A stretch of 6,724 nucleotides of DNA from assembly GCA_025353985.1 (NCBI GenBank), contig JANXNT010000356.1, positions 1 to 6,724 on the forward strand, in the 5' to 3' direction. The notes beneath the pieces were generated by a model. That model worked only from the letters and a program-made list of their open reading frames with translations, was not told where the DNA came from and did no database searches. Position 1 is the first letter of the stretch, and the number at the start of each line of letters is the position of its first letter. Origin of the DNA: Limnoglobus sp. (GTDB taxonomy: Bacteria; Planctomycetota; Planctomycetia; Gemmatales; Gemmataceae). Position numbers and translations under genes: made by a program. Shown piece after piece: positions 4,307-6,724 of this stretch.

Positions 4307-6382
4307 TCATCCCCCGAATATTTGATCCATCACCCGTTTCACGGCATCGCTGGGGAACGCTTTTGCGAAGATCGTTACGACGCCTAACTTGCGTACGGGG
4401 TCGAGCATCGCGGGATCGTTTTCGGAGGTCACCATGACGACGGGGATGGCGGCCGTTGGCGGATACTGTTTCAGGAAGCGCACGAGGCCGAGGCCGTCCA
4501 TGTTTGGCATGTTGTAATCGGTGACGATCAAATCGAACGACTCGCGCGAGACGGCGGCGATGGCCTGCGTGCCATCGGGTTCTTCGACGAAATGCAAGAA
4601 CCCTAGCGACTGTAACACTGCGCGTTCGTGGCTACGTGCCGACGGCATATCATCGACGATCAGTACGCGAAGCGTGCTGCGGTCGCGCTTCGGCGGCAAC
4701 AGCAAACTCGAGCCACCCGATGGTCGCACGATCGACATTCCCGTTGCCGATCCGCTCGCCTTCACGACGATCGATTTCCCCGTGACGACGTTCAATGCCT
4801 GAACGAGTTGTTCCGGTGTAAATGGCTTGTAAAGCAGTATTACGCGGTGCATCTGGCTCAACGCTGTGTTGTTGGCGGCATCGCTATCGGTCGAGGAAAT
4901 CAGCACGAATCCGGGTGGGTGTTCTTTCACTTGCGTGCGGAGTTGCGTCGCGAGTTCGATGCCTGTCATGTCTGCCAAATGCATCGCGCTGACGATGGCA
5001 TCGGGTTTGTTCGCCAGTGCGGCTTCGATCGCATCTTTGCCCGTGGCCACCACTGCGGCCGTGATAATATCTTGGGCGTCGAGGTATTTGCGAATGATGC
5101 CCGATTGCACGCGAGATGGTTCGACCACCACGACCGAAAGCGAAACGGGATGTGCCACCGTTGTTGGCGATGTCGGGCCATTCACCGCCACCGACGAACC
5201 CGATGCGAGCACCCCACTCAGCGACGGCACACTGTTGTTGGCGACAACAGGAGCGCCACCCAATTGTGGCAGAATCGCCTCCAGTGCGCTCACGACTTCG
5301 CCCATCGACTGATACCGCTCGGTCACCGACTTGGCCATCATCTTGGCGTAAATGGCATCGATCACCGCTGGCACATCTGGCCGCACTTCACCGATGAGCG
5401 GCACGATGCCTTCGCGGTGTTTCAGCAAGATCGCCATGATCGTCTTACCCGTGTACGGCGGTTGCCCGACGAGCAGGTAATACAGTGTCGCGCCGAGGCT
5501 ATAGATGTCCGCACGGTGATCGATTGTCGTCGAATCGACGGCCTGTTCGGGCGACATGTAATCGACCGTCCCGAGCACGCCCCCCGCCTGCGTGAGGCCG
5601 CTGCCTTCCGCACTCGCGCCGCTCAATCTTGCCAAACCGAGGTCGGTCACTTTGATGATGCCGCTATTTTCGCGAAGCAAGTTTGCAGGTTTAATGTCGC
5701 GGTGGATGATACCCTGCGCGTGTGCGTAGCCGAGGCCGCGCGCCGCCTGGAGAATCGCATCGACTGCCTGCCAGACGGGGATCGGGTGCGATTTCTCCAC
5801 GAGGGATGTCAGGTCGCGACCGTTAACCAACTCCATCACGAGGAAGTGACCGCTCTCGTCTTCATCAGCATCGTAAGCCATCACGATGTTCGGATGGCTG
5901 AGCCGCGCGATCGTCTCGACTTCGCGTTGGAACCGTTGGATGAACGAGTTGTCCGTACACAAATTTTTGGCGAGCACTTTCAACGCGACGATGCGTTTCA
6001 TCCGGCGATGGCGTGCCTTGAACACCGTACCCATACCGCCCGCACCGAGCTTATCGAGGATGTCGTAATTGCCGATCCGCAACTCAGCCTGACGCCCCTG
6101 ATGCAGCGCTTCGATTTGATAATCGTTGAGCGTTCCTGCTTTGGTTAACAGGCTGGCCAAGTCGATCACGTCCGCATCGGGGTGCGCAAGCGTCAACTGA
6201 TCGACCTCGGCATCCGACAACAGCCGGCTATGGACGAGGTTCGAGAGAAACTGATCGCGCGACATTCCCACGTTAGCAGAGGTGACATCCATATTCGGCA
6301 CTCGCGTCGGCGTCTCAAATGCCCCGTGGTGTATGCGTACCCTCTTTCCTGCGGTGCTGGGGGAGATCACCGAGGACGACAC
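4307..6382 (-). CDS. Hanks-type Ser/Thr protein kinase with degenerate REC and intact C-terminal REC
   Basis: This is a cytoplasmic Ser/Thr kinase carrying two receiver domains, 691 residues from the GTG start. Residues about 42-102 form an N-terminal helical module (DQFLSNLVHSRLL to LNDYQIEALHQGR). The kinase domain (about 106-368) has the glycine loop GAGGMG 113-118, VALK with Lys135, HRDIKPAN 227-234 (Asp229, Asn234), DLG 247-249 in place of DFG, and the SPEQ motif 277-280; catalytic residues are intact and it is an RD kinase. A linker (about 370-413) rich in G, S, P and V follows. REC1 (about 414-535) lacks the acidic pair (E421, P422) and has Ala466 at the phospho-acceptor position. REC2 (about 570-689) is complete: D577/D578, acceptor D622 in VTDYNMPNMDG, T652, K674. 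There are no membrane helices or PASTA repeats. The start is uncertain: ATG 6292 or ATG 6265 may be real, as the first 30 codons look non-coding and no candidate has a Shine-Dalgarno. Confidence 0.93.
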   Translation of the reverse strand: MSSSVISPSTAGKRVRIHHGAFETPTRVPNMDVTSANVGMSRDQFLSNLVHSRLLSDAEVDQLTLAHPDADVIDLASLLTKAGTLNDYQIEALHQGRQAELRIGNYDILDKLGAGGMGTVFKARHRRMKRIVALKVLAKNLCTDNSFIQRFQREVETIARLSHPNIVMAYDADEDESGHFLVMELVNGRDLTSLVEKSHPIPVWQAVDAILQAARGLGYAHAQGIIHRDIKPANLLRENSGIIKVTDLGLARLSGASAEGSGLTQAGGVLGTVDYMSPEQAVDSTTIDHRADIYSLGATLYYLLVGQPPYTGKTIMAILLKHREGIVPLIGEVRPDVPAVIDAIYAKMMAKSVTERYQSMGEVVSALEAILPQLGGAPVVANNSVPSLSGVLASGSSVAVNGPTSPTTVAHPVSLSVVVVEPSRVQSGIIRKYLDAQDIITAAVVATGKDAIEAALANKPDAIVSAMHLADMTGIELATQLRTQVKEHPPGFVLISSTDSDAANNTALSQMHRVILLYKPFTPEQLVQALNVVTGKSIVVKASGSATGMSIVRPSGGSSLLLPPKRDRSTLRVLIVDDMPSARSHERAVLQSLGFLHFVEEPDGTQAIAAVSRESFDLIVTDYNMPNMDGLGLVRFLKQYPPTAAIPVVMVTSENDPAMLDPVRKLGVVTIFAKAFPSDAVKRVMDQIFGG

Positions 6383-6465
6383 CGAAGCGGATGAAGCGAC
6401 GGTACGAGACGTCGCCTACACGAGTGAACAATCGTTATCAATACCCTGGGCAATTCGTGCTGAAT

Positions 6466-6524
6466 AGGCAGAACAAGCGGGGTGGGTAACATTTTCACAA
6501 GGATGCGGCGCGCAGGCAGAACAA
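6466..6524. repeat. pair of 11-bp direct repeats upstream of the kinase gene
   Basis: AGGCAGAACAA occurs at 6466-6476 and again at 6514-6524, 48 bp apart, in the region where the kinase promoter should lie. The shared word TGAATA lies beside both copies, on opposite sides. It could be a paired operator or chance. No function can be assigned. Confidence 0.35.
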
Positions 6525-6690
6525 CCTGAATAACTATAAACGATTCCCAGGCAAGCCGCCAGCAAGAAAAACTGCGAATGAATCGCACACCATGAAATCG
6601 CTGAAAATTCGCGCGCCCATACGAATTCCCGAAGTCAATAAGTTTTAGACGATTTGACGTAAGTCAGAATTGTGCGTCGTGCACGGACGT

Positions 6691-6724
6691 ACCCAAAAGT
6701 GCGCGCAAATGACCCAAAAGTGCG
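6691..6724. repeat. two 13-bp direct repeats at 21-bp spacing, running to the right edge
   Basis: ACCCAAAAGTGCG occurs at 6691-6703 and 6712-6724, identical in all 13 positions and 21 bp apart start to start. The window ends exactly with the second copy, so the array may continue. Repeats of about this size and spacing, with ACCCA/TGACCC cores, are seen at the termini of IS21-family elements, where the transposase binds. Phased operator sites two helical turns apart are an alternative. Nothing in the window proves either. Confidence 0.5.

Larger units (their letters stand above)
6383..6724. other. 342-bp region upstream of the kinase gene, no credible gene
   Basis: The stretch has stops in all frames, and its short open frames do not resemble proteins. 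An in-frame stop at 6416-6418 bounds the kinase frame. It should contain the kinase promoter, but I found no good -35/-10 or sigma-54 match. The TTGACT on the minus strand near 6638 has no -10 element at normal spacing. It also holds two direct-repeat pairs, listed separately. A gene ending beyond the right edge cannot be excluded for the last 80 bases. Confidence 0.6.

Noticed and set aside
4628..6148. Plus-strand 506-codon open frame antisense to the kinase gene
   Set aside because: Its product is rich in His, Arg and Cys with no recognisable domain, and it exactly mirrors the kinase frame; it is a by-product of the codon bias of the real gene.
6367..6588. Minus-strand 73-codon open frame upstream of and overlapping the kinase start
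   Set aside because: Its product has scattered Arg, Pro and Leu with no clear domain, it has no Shine-Dalgarno, and it overlaps the kinase frame; there is not enough to call a gene.
6592..6648. Plus-strand 18-codon frame (starts MKSLKIRAPIR)
   Set aside because: It is too short, lacks a ribosome-binding site, and nothing supports translation.

Overview
The window carries four minus-strand genes of a chemosensory (chemotaxis-type) signalling locus. Transcription runs from high to low coordinates. The likely source is a planctomycete of the Pirellula/Gemmata type. The first gene encodes a Hanks-type Ser/Thr kinase with the glycine loop GAGGMG, a MGTVFKARHRRMKRIVALKVL-like opening to the kinase domain, DLG in place of DFG, and an N-terminal module ending in GTLNDYQIEALHQGR. 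That combination is, from memory, very typical of planctomycete kinases. Moderate-to-high GC, few strong Shine-Dalgarno sequences and REP-like intergenic palindromes also fit. The assignment is inference, since no rRNA or marker gene is present.

Layout in transcription order: (1) 6383-6724 is non-coding. It holds two copies of a 13-bp direct repeat at the right edge and a pair of 11-bp direct repeats nearer the kinase. (2) 4307-6382 is a Ser/Thr kinase fused to two C-terminal receiver (REC) domains, the first degenerate and the second with an intact phospho-acceptor site. (3) 3970-4306 is a 337-bp intergenic region packed with palindromes: a 29-bp perfect inverted repeat whose arms are GTAG-headed REP-like hairpins, a third GTAG-headed hairpin of another sequence, and nested stem-loops just before cheA. 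(4) 1627-3969 is cheA, with a phosphotransfer domain, an S/T/P-rich linker in place of a recognisable P2 domain, dimerisation and ATPase domains, and two CheW-like domains. (5) 1190-1630 is cheW, overlapping cheA by an ATGA. (6) 1-1159 is the 5' two-thirds or so of a methyl-accepting chemotaxis protein (MCP) gene. It breaks off inside the HAMP domain at the left edge, so the signalling tip is outside the window.

CheA, CheW and the MCP are the core of a receptor array: the MCP senses outside the inner membrane, CheW couples it, and CheA autophosphorylates and passes phosphate to a receiver. No free CheY, CheB or CheR is visible. The only intact receiver in the window is the last domain of the Ser/Thr kinase. 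The simplest hypothesis is a hybrid pathway in which CheA controls a Ser/Thr kinase through its receiver. It is not proven, because other che genes may lie beyond the left edge and the kinase is separated from cheA by the repeat-rich gap.
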